DNA of 52,686 nt from an uncultured bacterium (GCA_903831405.1 CAIKXM010000018.1:1-52686); one strand, 5' to 3'. Counted from the stretch's first letter, positions 19,996 to 28,689 are shown. Program-made: numbers and translations. Notes: generated from the letters alone by a model not told the origin.

Positions 19996-21249
19996 ATGAT
20001 AAACAGCGTAAAAGGAACACAAGACTTTTTAGACCTTTTTCTATTTAAAACTATCATCAACAAGGCTTCGTCTCATTGTGAACTGTACCATTATCATGAA
20101 ATAGCAACACCAATCATCGAGCATACAGAACTCTTTAAAAGATCCCTTGGTATTCATACCGATGTTATCAGCAAAGAAATGTTTACTATTGAGCCTCGCA
20201 GCGAAGAGTCGAACAGTATTTCTCTGCGTCCCGAAGCCACTGCCTCTACCATGCGCGCATACCTCAACAATGGCATTCAACAAAACCCCTGGAAGGTATT
20301 TTCATGGGGACCTATGTTCCGCTATGAGCGTCCACAAAAAGGACGCTTTAGACAGTTTCATCAGTTTAATATCGAAAATATTGGCAGCAGCAGCATTCTC
20401 TCTGATGTTGAGCTTATTGCAATGCTCGACAAATTATTTTCACACACGCTTGGATTAACTGAATATGCTCTTGCAATAAACTTTTTGGGTTGCAGTGCTG
20501 ATCGCGCAGCACATAAAATTGTGCTGAAAGAATTTCTTGATGCTAACAGTACAAAGATCTGCCCTACCTGTCTGGCGCGCAAAGACACAAACATCATGCG
20601 CGTGTTTGACTGCAAAAGCGAAGCGTGCCAAGAAGTATACACAAAAGCACCAAAAACCATTGACCATCTTTGTGCAGAGTGTGCCAGCGAATGGCAACTA
20701 TTACAAGACAATCTAAGCATGCTCTCTGTCTCTCATAGCGTATTGCCAACACTAGTACGTGGCCTTGATTACTATACCAAAACAGTATTTGAATTTTCTT
20801 CATCAGCACTTGGCGCGCAGAGCGCGTTCTGCGGTGGCGGCCGCTATGACCACTTGGCCGAAATGCTTAATAGCAAAAAAGTAGTACCATCAGTCGGCGC
20901 AGGCATTGGCATCGAACGACTTATCGCCATTGTTGAGGCAGAAAAAACTATCACAAAACCTCAAGAAACATGCTTTGTTGTTATCGCACCACTTACCGAT
21001 GCTCAAAAAACCCTTGCACTGCTTATGGGCGACAATCTGCGACGCAACAACATCAAGACACACATCATTCTTGATACAACATCGGTCAAAAGCATGATGC
21101 GCAAGGCTGATAGCCTGCAAGCAACACACACCATTCTGGTTGGAGAAACTGAGCAAAATACCCAGCAGGTTATGCTCAAAAATATGCACAGCGGCGAAGA
21201 GAAGACTGTTGCTATTGCAAAGCTTGCTCAAGAACTGCTCAAAAGCTAA
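19996..21249 (+). CDS. hisS: Histidyl-tRNA synthetase
   Basis: A class II synthetase that charges tRNA-His. From the ATG at 19996 the protein has 417 aa and begins MINSVKGTQDFLD, the usual family start. An in-frame ATG at 19927 would add 23 residues unlike any HisRS and has no better ribosome site. Motif 2 is FRYERPQKGRFRQFHQF and the histidine-binding loop is LVRGLDYYTKTVFEF. Motif 3 contains GAGIGIERL. A small Cys-containing insert (CPTC, CAEC at about 195-240) may bind zinc, as in some bacterial HisRS. A C-terminal anticodon-binding domain ends the protein. Confidence 0.95.
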   Translation: MINSVKGTQDFLDLFLFKTIINKASSHCELYHYHEIATPIIEHTELFKRSLGIHTDVISKEMFTIEPRSEESNSISLRPEATASTMRAYLNNGIQQNPWKVFSWGPMFRYERPQKGRFRQFHQFNIENIGSSSILSDVELIAMLDKLFSHTLGLTEYALAINFLGCSADRAAHKIVLKEFLDANSTKICPTCLARKDTNIMRVFDCKSEACQEVYTKAPKTIDHLCAECASEWQLLQDNLSMLSVSHSVLPTLVRGLDYYTKTVFEFSSSALGAQSAFCGGGRYDHLAEMLNSKKVVPSVGAGIGIERLIAIVEAEKTITKPQETCFVVIAPLTDAQKTLALLMGDNLRRNNIKTHIILDTTSVKSMMRKADSLQATHTILVGETEQNTQQVMLKNMHSGEEKTVAIAKLAQELLKS

Positions 21250-21274
21250 ATGCATATACAATATCAAACTAACT

Positions 21275-21312
21275 ACTACGCTGTATTAATTGCACAATTA
21301 ATACAGCGTAGT
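21275..21312 (+). terminator. Long hairpin after hisS, likely terminator
   Basis: An 18-bp perfect inverted repeat (21275-21292 with 21295-21312; core CTACGCTGTATTAATTG) with almost no spacer lies 26 nt after the hisS stop, then GTTTAA. It could serve hisS and the convergent ruvA. Confidence 0.7.
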
Positions 21313-21417
21313 TTAATACACCGTAGCACAGAAGAAGAAAACACTTCTCTGCAAAAACAACACCACTATCAACATAATGAAAATACACACGTCTTTAAAA
21401 TAAAAACTGCACGTATA

Positions 21418-22020
21418 CTAACCGCGTGTTGCAGAGAGTAACAATAAAGCCTTTTTAATAATTTGATCAAAAGGAATCTCGCTCGCCCCTTGCAACTCAC
21501 CGATTGCATGACATGCCCGAGCAACCTCTTGCCTCGAATACCCAAGCGCTTGCAATGTAAGTGAGAGTTCCGAGAGAGTATTTCCAATCGAACTTTCACC
21601 ACACTGATTTACCAGCGCAGAAAATGGCATTATTTTATCACGAATAGTATGTACCAGTAGTTCTGCTTTTTTTGCTCCCACACCGCTCACTGAACTCAAT
21701 GTTTTAATATTTTGCGACACTATCGCATCAACAAGAACACTCGCTGACAAATGCTCAAACATCGCTAGTGCAATCTTGGGCCCAAAGCCGCTACAGGTAA
21801 GCACAAGATTAAACAAATCACGTTCAACTGATGAATGGAAACCATATAATGACGGTCCATTCTCCGCATGAAAGCGATATGAAATATATACACATATTTT
21901 TGAATTCTTTTGCAGCGTTGCCACATGGGGCATATATACATAATAACCAACCCCGCAAACATCAAGAATAATTGCACCAGAAAGTATTTCTCGTACACTG
22001 CCATCTAACAAAGCGATCAT
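21418..22020 (-). CDS. ruvA: Holliday junction branch migration protein RuvA
   Basis: RuvA binds four-way junctions and loads RuvB for branch migration. The 200 aa are full length. It has an N-terminal OB fold starting MIALLDGSV and containing GVGYYVYMP, two helix-hairpin-helix motifs (CSGFGPKIALAMFE and VSGVGAKKAELLV), and a C-terminal domain III with LQALGYSRQEVARA that contacts RuvB. ruvB and ruvC are not adjacent. It is convergent with hisS and divergent from tRNA-Gly. Confidence 0.95.
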   Translation of the reverse strand: MIALLDGSVREILSGAIILDVCGVGYYVYMPHVATLQKNSKICVYISYRFHAENGPSLYGFHSSVERDLFNLVLTCSGFGPKIALAMFEHLSASVLVDAIVSQNIKTLSSVSGVGAKKAELLVHTIRDKIMPFSALVNQCGESSIGNTLSELSLTLQALGYSRQEVARACHAIGELQGASEIPFDQIIKKALLLLSATRG

Positions 22021-22122
22021 ATAAAATCCCTTTCGATACTAATTCAATACTAATAAAGTTACCATAACCTTTGAAAAAGTAGTTGACAAACATAGCAACT
22101 ATGATACTTTTTTAATCGTATA

Positions 22123-22150
22123 TTGACATATCAAATGCCCTCATCATAAA
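22123..22150 (+). promoter_or_regulatory. Promoter of tRNA-Gly
   Basis: A perfect -35 TTGACA (22123-22128), 16-nt spacer and CATAAA -10 (22145-22150) place the transcript start just before the tRNA at 22164. Another TTGACA at 22083 has poor spacing to its nearest -10. Confidence 0.6.
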
Positions 22151-22163
22151 CAGTACATTAATT

Positions 22164-22239
22164 GCGGGAATAGCTCAGTTGGTAGAGCGTCGCCTTGCCA
22201 TGGCGAAGGTCGCGGGTTCGAGTCCCGTTTCCCGCTCCA
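22164..22239 (+). tRNA. tRNA-Gly (anticodon GCC)
   Basis: A complete 76-nt cloverleaf has acceptor GCGGGAA/TTCCCGC, anticodon stem TCGCC/GGCGA, loop TTGCCAT, T arm CGGG/CCCG and an encoded CCA. It reads GGC/GGT codons. Confidence 0.97.
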
Positions 22240-22303
22240 ATTTTTATATATCTTTCTTTTTCTTTTTTTTAAAACATTTTTTTCTCGAGGGTGCTAAATA
22301 CTT

Positions 22304-23038
22304 ATGAAATCACTCGTTCAAGAAGCAGTATCAATTGCAAAAGCTATCGATGCAGCATGGCTTCACGCAGGAAAACCAGAAAATTTTTCAATTAAAATTC
22401 TCGAACATCCTCAAAAAAATTTTCTTGGCTTCAGCAAAAAATCAGCAAAAATTGCTTTTTTCTTTGATGAAATAAAACAACCTGCCGCAAAGCAACCCTA
22501 CAAAGGTCAAACGCAACAGCAACAACAACGTCCCGCCGGGCAACCACAACAACGCCCTGCTACACAAGCACAACCGCAACAACAAAGACCTATCCAAAAA
22601 AATACCCCTCCAGCAGCAAAGCCTTCGACAAATAATAGAGAAGACATACAAGCTCACGCACCACTGCAACAAAGGCCTCTTGCTGATAGACATGCAAAAC
22701 AACCAGAAAAAGCACAACCTATTCAAGTGCCCCTTCAAGAAAGAATTGATGAGCAAAAGCGTCTGGCCCTATGGAACAGTGAGCAAATCGAAACAGCTCG
22801 CATATGGATTAGCGAAATGCTTACCTTTATGAATCGTGCTCAAGTGCCTTTTACGGTTGAACAAGATGATCTTATACTCAAAATTAGCTTCAAAGAACCG
22901 ATTATTGGCGCAAGCATCGATAGTGCACAAGAGAAAAAATTATTCACTCATTTGTCGCTCTTGCTCATGACAATACTCAAAAAACAGTACCGCTCAGCAT
23001 TCCGTGGTCATAGAATACTATTTACCCACCAGCAATAA
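22304..23038 (+). CDS. Jag/KhpB-like RNA-binding protein lacking R3H
   Basis: Jag/KhpB proteins bind RNA with KhpA and affect cell-wall growth and division. The first 55 residues match the Jag N-terminal domain: EAVSIAKAIDAAWLHAG, then a strand, then KNFLGFSKKSAKIAFFF, the typical FLG turn. A long Gln/Pro-rich linker follows (about 60-150). The C-terminal 85 residues resemble a degenerate KH domain with LLLMTILKKQYRS. The usual final R3H domain is absent, so the 244-aa protein is an odd form. GAGGGTG precedes the ATG. The gene starts 64 nt after tRNA-Gly. Confidence 0.6.
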   Translation: MKSLVQEAVSIAKAIDAAWLHAGKPENFSIKILEHPQKNFLGFSKKSAKIAFFFDEIKQPAAKQPYKGQTQQQQQRPAGQPQQRPATQAQPQQQRPIQKNTPPAAKPSTNNREDIQAHAPLQQRPLADRHAKQPEKAQPIQVPLQERIDEQKRLALWNSEQIETARIWISEMLTFMNRAQVPFTVEQDDLILKISFKEPIIGASIDSAQEKKLFTHLSLLLMTILKKQYRSAFRGHRILFTHQQ

Positions 23039-23081
23039 CTTTTTTATTACATATTTTTTTAAAAAAGATGTGCAGTATTGT

Positions 23082-23450
23082 ATGATAAAAAATGAAGCAG
23101 GCCCCAAGCGATTACATGATATTCTGGGAAATAATTCCGAGACTATCATTGAAAATTTTAAGAAAACTTCACCTGACTTTGCAAACTACATCGTTGATTT
23201 TGTTTATGGTGATATTTATGCGCGCCCAGGCTTATCAGATAAAATGAGAGAGATGGCAGCTGTCGCCTGTTTGATTGGCCAGGGAAACACTGCATTACCC
23301 CTCAAAACACATTTGCAAGCAATGCGCAGAGTTGGATGGGAAAAAAATGAAATCATTGAACTTATAATTTTTCTCATCGTATATGTTGGCTTTCCATCAA
23401 CCGTTGATGCTATACAAATGGTTGCAGAAGTTTTTGAAGATAAAAAATAA
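23082..23450 (+). CDS. Carboxymuconolactone decarboxylase family protein
   Basis: The protein has 122 aa from the ATG at 23082. An in-frame start at 23004 would overlap the previous gene and add a non-family leader. It shows the CMD core: MREMAAVACLIGQGN, then the conserved His in KTHLQAMRRVGWEKNEIIELI and GFPSTVDAIQ. There is no AhpD-type CxxC pair, so a peroxidase role as in AhpD is unlikely. The true reaction is unknown. A strong terminator follows. Confidence 0.8.
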   Translation: MIKNEAGPKRLHDILGNNSETIIENFKKTSPDFANYIVDFVYGDIYARPGLSDKMREMAAVACLIGQGNTALPLKTHLQAMRRVGWEKNEIIELIIFLIVYVGFPSTVDAIQMVAEVFEDKK

Positions 23451-23498
23451 ATATACAATAATGTTTTATTCAATAAAATATTTGATAAGCACAAAAAT

Positions 23499-23541
23499 AA
23501 AGAAAAAAGAGTAACAAGCATATCGTTACTCTTTTTTCTTT
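23499..23541 (+). terminator. Intrinsic terminator after the CMD family gene
   Basis: A 17-bp perfect stem (23499-23515 with 23525-23541), core AAAGAGTAAC/GTTACTCTTT with AT tails and a 9-nt loop. It lies 49 nt after the stop. Confidence 0.85.
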
Positions 23542-23567
23542 ATACCATGCTACGCTAAGATATATGA

Positions 23568-23745
23568 CTAGTTTCTTTTAGGTGGGTGGGAAGCTTTAAT
23601 AAGCAGAGATAAAAAAATAAGAATTATGCGTTCGTACCCGTTCGACTACATTCGCTAAAAGCTCATTTCGCTCAGGGCGAACGATTTATAAAGCGGCTAC
23701 GCAAGCTTTAGATAAATTTTGCACACCTAAAGAAATCTAGCTATA
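23568..23745. repeat. Dispersed inverted-repeat element, copy A
   Basis: This is a roughly 178-bp non-coding element. Its ends form imperfect 17-bp terminal inverted repeats: CTAGTTTCTTTTAGGTG (23568-23584) against CACCTAAAGAAATCTAG (23724-23740). Positions 23599-23745 match a second copy in inverse orientation at 36697-36878. The core contains TTCGACTACATTCGC and CTCAGGGCGAACG, a REP-like palindromic theme with GTTCG/CGAAC arms. It sits between a terminator and mnmE. It looks like a MITE or REP-type element; no transposase is nearby. Confidence 0.75.
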
Positions 23746-23851
23746 AAAATTACGTTCAAACAACAAGCTCTTACAAACACCACAGTTGCTGCATTAAACT
23801 CTTAAAATCTTGTTAAAGCTGTATAAAAAAATAAAACAGAAAGTACTCTCT

Positions 23852-25240
23852 ATGTTTGACACTATCGTTGCACAATCTACTCCATCAGGACCAGGCGCTA
23901 TTGCGCTTATACGTCTATCAGGAAAATTTGTACGTGAGTGCATCGCCAAACTCTCAAGGTTTATGGGCAAAAAAACGATTGCAAGCATAGCTTCACATAC
24001 CGTTCACCTGGGATACATTGTAGACAAGAATAATGAAAAAATTGACCAAGTGCTCTTTATTGTCATGGATGGCCCCAAAAGCTTTACCGGCGAAGATACC
24101 ATTGAGATAACCTGTCACAACAATCCATTTATTATTAATGCTATTATATCACGTTGTATTGAGTGTGGCGCACGTCATGCTGCTGCAGGTGAATTCACCC
24201 AACGTGCTTTTGAGAATAATAAAATATCGCTTATCGAAGGCGAAGCAATTAATGATCTTATCTGTGCGCAGAGCGAGCAAGCACTCAAAAAAGCACTGGC
24301 ACAAGTTGACGGTAATTTCTCGCACTACATTGCAGGGCTTGAGCAAGACATCTTAACCATTCTTGCCTACTGCCAAGCAAGCTTTGAGTTTCTCGATCAA
24401 GAGCATGACTTTGCACCACAAATCATTGAACAAATTACAGCACTATTGCAGCGCATACAGACAATCAAAGCAGACTATCCTATGCAGCATGTGATAAAAG
24501 AGGGAATCAAAATTGCACTGGTAGGCTCAGTAAACGCCGGCAAGTCGTCACTCTTTAATGCACTGCTTGGCAAAGCACAGGCTATTGTTACTGATATTGC
24601 AGGAACTACCCGAGATACACTCTATGGATCTCTCTATCAACAGGGTGCTTTTTGGACCTTTATTGATACAGCCGGGATACGAGTAAGCAATGATATAATA
24701 GAGCAAGAAGGCATCAAGCGCTCGTACCAAGCAGCAGAACAGGCAGATATCGTACTTATAGTAGTAGACAGCTCTCGCGAACTACATAGTAGTGAAATTG
24801 AATTGTATCATGATATTGCCGTCAAACATGCAGAAAAAAGTATTTTTGTATTGACCAAGAATGATCTAGCGCAAAAAACATCTGCAGAAACCATTAACAC
24901 GCTTTTTGCAGATATTAATAATAAGCATATTCTCAGCGTATCATCGCATGACGCACATAGTATTGTCGCGGTTAAAAATACGCTCATGCAATTGGTACAA
25001 AAGATATTTGATACCATGCAAGCGCCTTTTTTGCTATCAGCTCGACAATATCATCTGATAGAGCAGATGGAGAAAGTATTGCAGAACACTCTACCCCTTG
25101 CACACTCTGACATTGTTTACTATGAGCTTATATCAAAAGAACTGCAGCAAGCACTTGAGCACTTGAGTACATTAACAGGCAAGACGGTATCGACAAGTAT
25201 TATCGACACCGTCTTTAGAACATTTTGTGTAGGAAAGTAA
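23852..25240 (+). CDS. mnmE: tRNA uridine-5-carboxymethylaminomethyl modification GTPase
   Basis: With MnmG it modifies U34 of tRNAs that read NNA/NNG codons. The 462 aa from the ATG at 23852 start [20 protein letters not shown], the family start; a TTG at 23810 would add a non-family leader. It has an N-terminal folate-binding domain (about 1-120) with [15 protein letters not shown], then a helical domain. The inserted G domain has [12 protein letters not shown], the DIAGTTRD switch, DTAG and TKND. The C-terminal Cys motif FCVGK is intact. mnmG is not in the window. Confidence 0.96.
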   Translation: MFDTIVAQSTPSGPGAIALIRLSGKFVRECIAKLSRFMGKKTIASIASHTVHLGYIVDKNNEKIDQVLFIVMDGPKSFTGEDTIEITCHNNPFIINAIISRCIECGARHAAAGEFTQRAFENNKISLIEGEAINDLICAQSEQALKKALAQVDGNFSHYIAGLEQDILTILAYCQASFEFLDQEHDFAPQIIEQITALLQRIQTIKADYPMQHVIKEGIKIALVGSVNAGKSSLFNALLGKAQAIVTDIAGTTRDTLYGSLYQQGAFWTFIDTAGIRVSNDIIEQEGIKRSYQAAEQADIVLIVVDSSRELHSSEIELYHDIAVKHAEKSIFVLTKNDLAQKTSAETINTLFADINNKHILSVSSHDAHSIVAVKNTLMQLVQKIFDTMQAPFLLSARQYHLIEQMEKVLQNTLPLAHSDIVYYELISKELQQALEHLSTLTGKTVSTSIIDTVFRTFCVGK

Positions 25241-25283
25241 TTGAAGTAATAATAAAAACTTCAAAAATATGTAAAGATAATCG

Positions 25284-25502
25284 TTACCCATTATTATTCA
25301 TTGCAAAATTACAACCACAATAACTATTCGGCTTGAAGTAACGATACCATGAGTGGTACCCATTCCAGCCACCATGTGTTGCGCAAATTTTTGGACAAAT
25401 ATTTTGAGCTTGGTCCTCATTCATCGGGAAATTGGTAGCTATATAATCTCTAGTAGCAAACAAAAATAAAACTATGGTATAAAACAATAGATTCTTTTTC
25501 AT
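25284..25502 (-). CDS. Small secreted Cys-rich protein, MVL-lectin-like motif (1)
   Basis: The 72-aa precursor has a signal peptide of about 20 residues. The mature part of about 50 residues contains AQNICPKIC, GGWNGYHSWY and CGC. This A-x-x-x-C-P-x-[IV]-C ... G-G-W ... C-x-C pattern is shared with the genes at 25886 and 26133. It resembles the mannan-binding lectin (MVL) type of domain, though my confidence in that name is moderate. The upstream leader GGGAGATTGCG plus MKKN start is repeated before three of the four genes of the cluster. Two disulfides are likely. It could bind glycans on a host or on neighbouring cells. Confidence 0.6.
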   Translation of the reverse strand: MKKNLLFYTIVLFLFATRDYIATNFPMNEDQAQNICPKICATHGGWNGYHSWYRYFKPNSYCGCNFAMNNNG

Positions 25503-25555
25503 CGCAATCTCCCTTTTTTAATACGATTGATCTTTGCAAATACAATGGCCGGACT

Positions 25556-25831
25556 CTAAAGAGTACAATAGAGAGATGTGCGACCGTTGCGCCACCAACA
25601 TTCTCCTTGCTTACCTTCTACCATGCACGTATCACCTTCTTTTAGACAGATATCATTACTGCTAAAGTTCTTATCTGCCCGCAACTTCTTCAGGGCCTCT
25701 AGAGCTTCTTTCGCACCCGCCATGATACCAATGGATTGTCCTCCTTCGGTAGCAACATCAATGGCGAGTATAGCTGGTGTCACGACAAGCAATAATAAGA
25801 TTATAACAGACAAAACCATATTCTTTTTCAT
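25556..25831 (-). CDS. Small secreted Cys-rich protein, knottin-like end
   Basis: The 91-aa precursor has a signal peptide (about 1-23, ending ILAID). A helical segment (EALEALKKLRADKN) and a C-terminal four-Cys module follow (CLKEGDTC, then GECWWRNG, then LYC), with spacing C-x6-C-x8-C-x10-C. It lacks the CPxxC/GGW pattern of its neighbours. It shares with them the leader GGGAGATTGCG and an almost identical signal-peptide start, MKKNMVLS. A small toxin-like or inhibitor-like fold is possible; no family is recognised. Confidence 0.55.
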   Translation of the reverse strand: MKKNMVLSVIILLLLVVTPAILAIDVATEGGQSIGIMAGAKEALEALKKLRADKNFSSNDICLKEGDTCMVEGKQGECWWRNGRTSLYCTL

Positions 25832-25885
25832 CGCAATCTCCCTTTTTACTATTTTCCTATTATTTTTATATTATTCTCAAATTAA

Positions 25886-26098
25886 CTAATTATTACATTC
25901 ACAATAGCCTTTCTCGCCATATGAAGGATACCCTTTATACCATTTACCAGTCGCCCAGCCGCCATAATTTTCACAAACCTTTGGACAAATACTTTTAGCA
26001 TAATCTTGAGAGTAAAGCATTTCAGGAACTTTTGTACCGGCAAAAGAATTTATAACAACCATACATACAAGCAAACTCAAACAATATAGTAACTTCAT
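25886..26098 (-). CDS. Small secreted Cys-rich protein, MVL-lectin-like motif (2)
   Basis: The 70-aa precursor has a signal peptide ending near NSFAG. The mature part has YAKSICPKVC, GGWATGKWYKGYP and CEC, four cysteines in the same order as the proteins at 25284 and 26133. Its signal sequence (MKLLYCLSLL) differs from the others, so it may have had a separate origin or diverged longer. It lies in the same minus-strand cluster, 34 nt from the gene upstream. Confidence 0.6.
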   Translation of the reverse strand: MKLLYCLSLLVCMVVINSFAGTKVPEMLYSQDYAKSICPKVCENYGGWATGKWYKGYPSYGEKGYCECNN

Positions 26099-26132
26099 AA
26101 CTACTCCTTTTTTTTATTCTCAAACCATACCA

Positions 26133-26432
26133 TTAATTTGAATACTTATTACATTCTGCTTCAGCACGCAACGAGGACCCTTCTCTCTCTAAGCACTTTT
26201 CACGCTCAGTTCCATTGCAACCACAAACGCTATCATTCTCTTGAGAAGAACGATAAATACCGCTCCAATTTCCATTCCATCCACCATGATCTTTACAAAT
26301 AGATGGGCATTCTGATTTCGCTTGATCAGAAGTCTGAAAATACGTATCCGCATGATAATCTATAGAAATAATAGATGGCGCTGCGATAAGCAGCAGTAAA
26401 CTAGCAAGAGATAAAACCATATTCTTTTTCAT
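26133..26432 (-). CDS. Small secreted Cys-rich protein, MVL-lectin-like motif (3)
   Basis: The 99-aa precursor starts at the ATG at 26432 (GGGAGATTGTG leader). A start at 26456 would add eight residues before MKKN and miss the ribosome site. The signal peptide is MKKNMVLSLASLLLL and on. The mature part has AKSECPSIC, GGWNGNWSGIY and CGC, then an extra Cys pair near the end (KCLE, ECNK). It is the longest of the three motif-bearing paralogues and the first of the cluster in transcription order. Confidence 0.6.
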   Translation of the reverse strand: MKKNMVLSLASLLLLIAAPSIISIDYHADTYFQTSDQAKSECPSICKDHGGWNGNWSGIYRSSQENDSVCGCNGTEREKCLEREGSSLRAEAECNKYSN

Positions 26433-26805
26433 CACAATCTCCCTTTTAAAAAACAAACAATTTAGTATACCAATCTGATACTATTAAATTTATTTACTAT
26501 TTGTCAATAGTTGAGAAAATTAATACAAAAGAAATCTTGGCAAAAATATCTTTGATGTACAACAACACAAAAATCCACTATTTAAAAACTCTTACATTGC
26601 TTGAAAAAAAATTAATGCTGCGGGAAAGCGAATGGTAAATGTAGCGAAGGGAGCACCGCTAAAAGCGTTAGCTATGTATTGTATTTGTTTGTAGCAAGAG
26701 CAACCGCTGGCGCGCATGGCGAAGACGCACGTGGAAAAATATAGATGACAAAGAAGTATGTAGTGATATTACACTTGGTATGGCAGAGTTAACTGCCGGA
26801 GTACA
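26433..26805. other. Gene-free stretch upstream of the Cys-rich cluster
   Basis: This 373-bp stretch holds no convincing gene. The first part should contain the promoter of the Cys-rich cluster. Around 26620-26730 the base composition rises (CGAATGG, GCGAAGGG, GGCGCGCATGGCGAAG), which could be a decayed REP-like repeat. No match long enough to claim was found with the element at 23568. Confidence 0.35.
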
Positions 26806-28167
26806 TTACGAAGCTGCACTTGGCAATACTGCAGGTGCTGCTACTGCAAGTGTTTCTGCATCTAATGATTTAGGTGGTGCTGCATGTAATGGTATAGGAG
26901 GAACAACCACTGCTACCTCTGTTAATAAAGCTTCGCGCAACGATCGATACCCCCACAATCGAGTACTGCCATCTCTTGGCGATAGTGATGCAATGAGAGA
27001 ACCATCCGCACTACATTGAATTATATCCATGGAAGCTGCATGCCCCGTTGCAAAAGTAGTTCGCAGCAAACCCTTTTTACTATCAAAAATAAAGACAGTA
27101 TCACCTGATTTTGATATCAGCAATGATCCATCCGGGCTAAATGCAACACAGCACACCCCGCCTCTACCGTTTGGCAACGTGTGGAGCAATGCACCTGTTT
27201 TGATATTCCAGAGGCGAATAGTATGCCCTGATGATGCTGATGCAATCATAGAACCATCAGGACTAAAAGCAATTGCTCTAATGCGATTTGCATGTCCTGC
27301 TAACCTATGAAGCAATATTCCTGTCTTAGCATCCCAGAGATGTATACTATTGTGTGCGCATACTGCAAGTGTCACTCCGTCAGGACTAAATGCACACGAA
27401 GTAATTTCTTGGGCACTGCCTATCAACGAATACACCAATAATGCAGTACTTGTATCCCATAGCCAAACCGTATTGTTTTCAGTTATCGCAAGCATTCCTC
27501 CGTCAGCACTCAATGCCATTGAGCTTATAGCATGTGATTGCTTGGTCACTATCTGCAACACTTTGCCTGTTTTACTGTTACAGAGCTCAATGGCGCCATC
27601 CTGCAGTCTTGACACTACCATCGATATATGTGCATCAGCAATAGTACTTATTACCGTTGCATCATCATGCTCAATTGTTCCCAGAAAATGAGAATAGAGT
27701 GTTGGATTTTTTTGCATGTATGCACCAAGAACAATGCTCTCAATTGTTTTTTGCGCTTCCCCTGTAATACATGGCGGCTGAGCCATTACAAAATCAATCA
27801 TGTGTTGAATCTCTGGATATTGCATACACCCTGGATAGAGCGTACGTCCAAAAAGTTGCCAGAGTATTTCCGTGTTTTGTTGTTTCGCCAAAGTAAATGC
27901 ATGCCCAATTGCTGCATATGCCCGAGCATTGCTATCTCGACGCGTAATATTGCTTGTAGCACTGCGACGCGCAGACGATGGTGAGCGTGGCGGTCGCGAT
28001 GCGCTCATAGCTGCTGGATTGCTCTGATGAAGCATATCATCGCAAGCAGAAACACAGAGAGCTTCTGCAGGACTCTCTGTTAGTTGTTGAGGTGTAGCAA
28101 TCTGCTCCATAGTATGCGCATTATATATACATACTATCAATAAAAAAAGTGTATACCGTGAATTCAT
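26806..28167 (-). CDS. Secreted WD40-repeat protein
   Basis: The 453-aa protein has a signal peptide (1-19, ending YNAHTMEQ) and a Ser/Arg/Pro-rich linker. A helical segment with LWQLFGRTLYPGCMQYPEI is shared with the WD40 protein at 8073. About six WD40 blades follow (about 160-425), with repeated AFSPDG and LWD/LWN motifs. It ends with WGYRSLREALL, again as in the 8073 protein, and a Pro/Ala-rich tail. It lacks the Skp1-like part. WD40 propellers bind peptides; in an exported protein of a host-associated bacterium a host target is plausible. The gene at 28219 is a truncated tandem duplicate. Confidence 0.85.
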   Translation of the reverse strand: MNSRYTLFLLIVCIYNAHTMEQIATPQQLTESPAEALCVSACDDMLHQSNPAAMSASRPPRSPSSARRSATSNITRRDSNARAYAAIGHAFTLAKQQNTEILWQLFGRTLYPGCMQYPEIQHMIDFVMAQPPCITGEAQKTIESIVLGAYMQKNPTLYSHFLGTIEHDDATVISTIADAHISMVVSRLQDGAIELCNSKTGKVLQIVTKQSHAISSMALSADGGMLAITENNTVWLWDTSTALLVYSLIGSAQEITSCAFSPDGVTLAVCAHNSIHLWDAKTGILLHRLAGHANRIRAIAFSPDGSMIASASSGHTIRLWNIKTGALLHTLPNGRGGVCCVAFSPDGSLLISKSGDTVFIFDSKKGLLRTTFATGHAASMDIIQCSADGSLIASLSPRDGSTRLWGYRSLREALLTEVAVVVPPIPLHAAPPKSLDAETLAVAAPAVLPSAAS

Positions 28168-28218
28168 GATAATAAAAACTCTTGAAATATAATAAAAACT
28201 CTTGAAAATGAAAGAAAT

Positions 28219-28689
28219 TTATTCTTCTTGGTTATTTTGCCTATATGCATCAAAAACAATGCGTTTAATTTTTTTTTGCATCCCTGCCACCACAAGTGGT
28301 GGGCGAGTTACCACAAAATCAATCATTTGTTGAATCTCTGGATGCTTCGTGCATCCTGGATAGAGAGTGTATCCAAAGAGTTGCCAAAGAAATTCAGTAT
28401 TTTGTTTTTTTGCCAACCTAAAAGCATACTCAATTATAGCATAAGCTGGAATATTGTTGCCTCTTTTTCTAACATTATTTACACAGTTGCGAAGTGTCAA
28501 CAATGGTGAGCGCGGTGGAAGCGGCGCACTCATAACTGCCGGATTGCTTGGATGCCCTATATGATGACAAGCAGCAATAGATAAAACTGCTCGAGGATTT
28601 GTTCTTAATTGAGGTGCAACACATTGCTCCATAGTATGTACAGTATATATACATACTATCAGTAGAAAAAGTGTATAACGTGTATTCAT
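28219..28689 (-). CDS. Truncated paralogue of the WD40 protein (N-terminal part only)
   Basis: The 156-aa protein begins MNTRYTLFLLIVCIYTVHTMEQ, nearly identical to the signal peptide of the next gene. It keeps the linker (PPRSP), the LWQLFGYTLYPGC segment and IVFDAYRQNN, then stops where the other protein enters its propeller. It therefore arose by tandem duplication with loss of all WD40 blades. It may be a pseudogene remnant or a functional short form. The intact frame and signal peptide argue against full decay. It lies 51 nt upstream of the full-length gene. Confidence 0.7.
   Translation of the reverse strand: MNTRYTLFLLIVCIYTVHTMEQCVAPQLRTNPRAVLSIAACHHIGHPSNPAVMSAPLPPRSPLLTLRNCVNNVRKRGNNIPAYAIIEYAFRLAKKQNTEFLWQLFGYTLYPGCTKHPEIQQMIDFVVTRPPLVVAGMQKKIKRIVFDAYRQNNQEE

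Noticed and set aside
23568-23745. Copy A as a CRISPR array or tRNA-like element
   Set aside because: There is only one unit here with terminal inverted repeats, no regular spacer pattern and no cas genes.
26660-26805. Possible in-frame tail behind the stop of the WD40 gene at 26806
   Set aside because: The frame is open for about 45 codons, but the composition is Leu/Ser/Arg-rich and unlike the Pro/Ala tails of the family. In contrast to 7899-8072 it looks non-coding.
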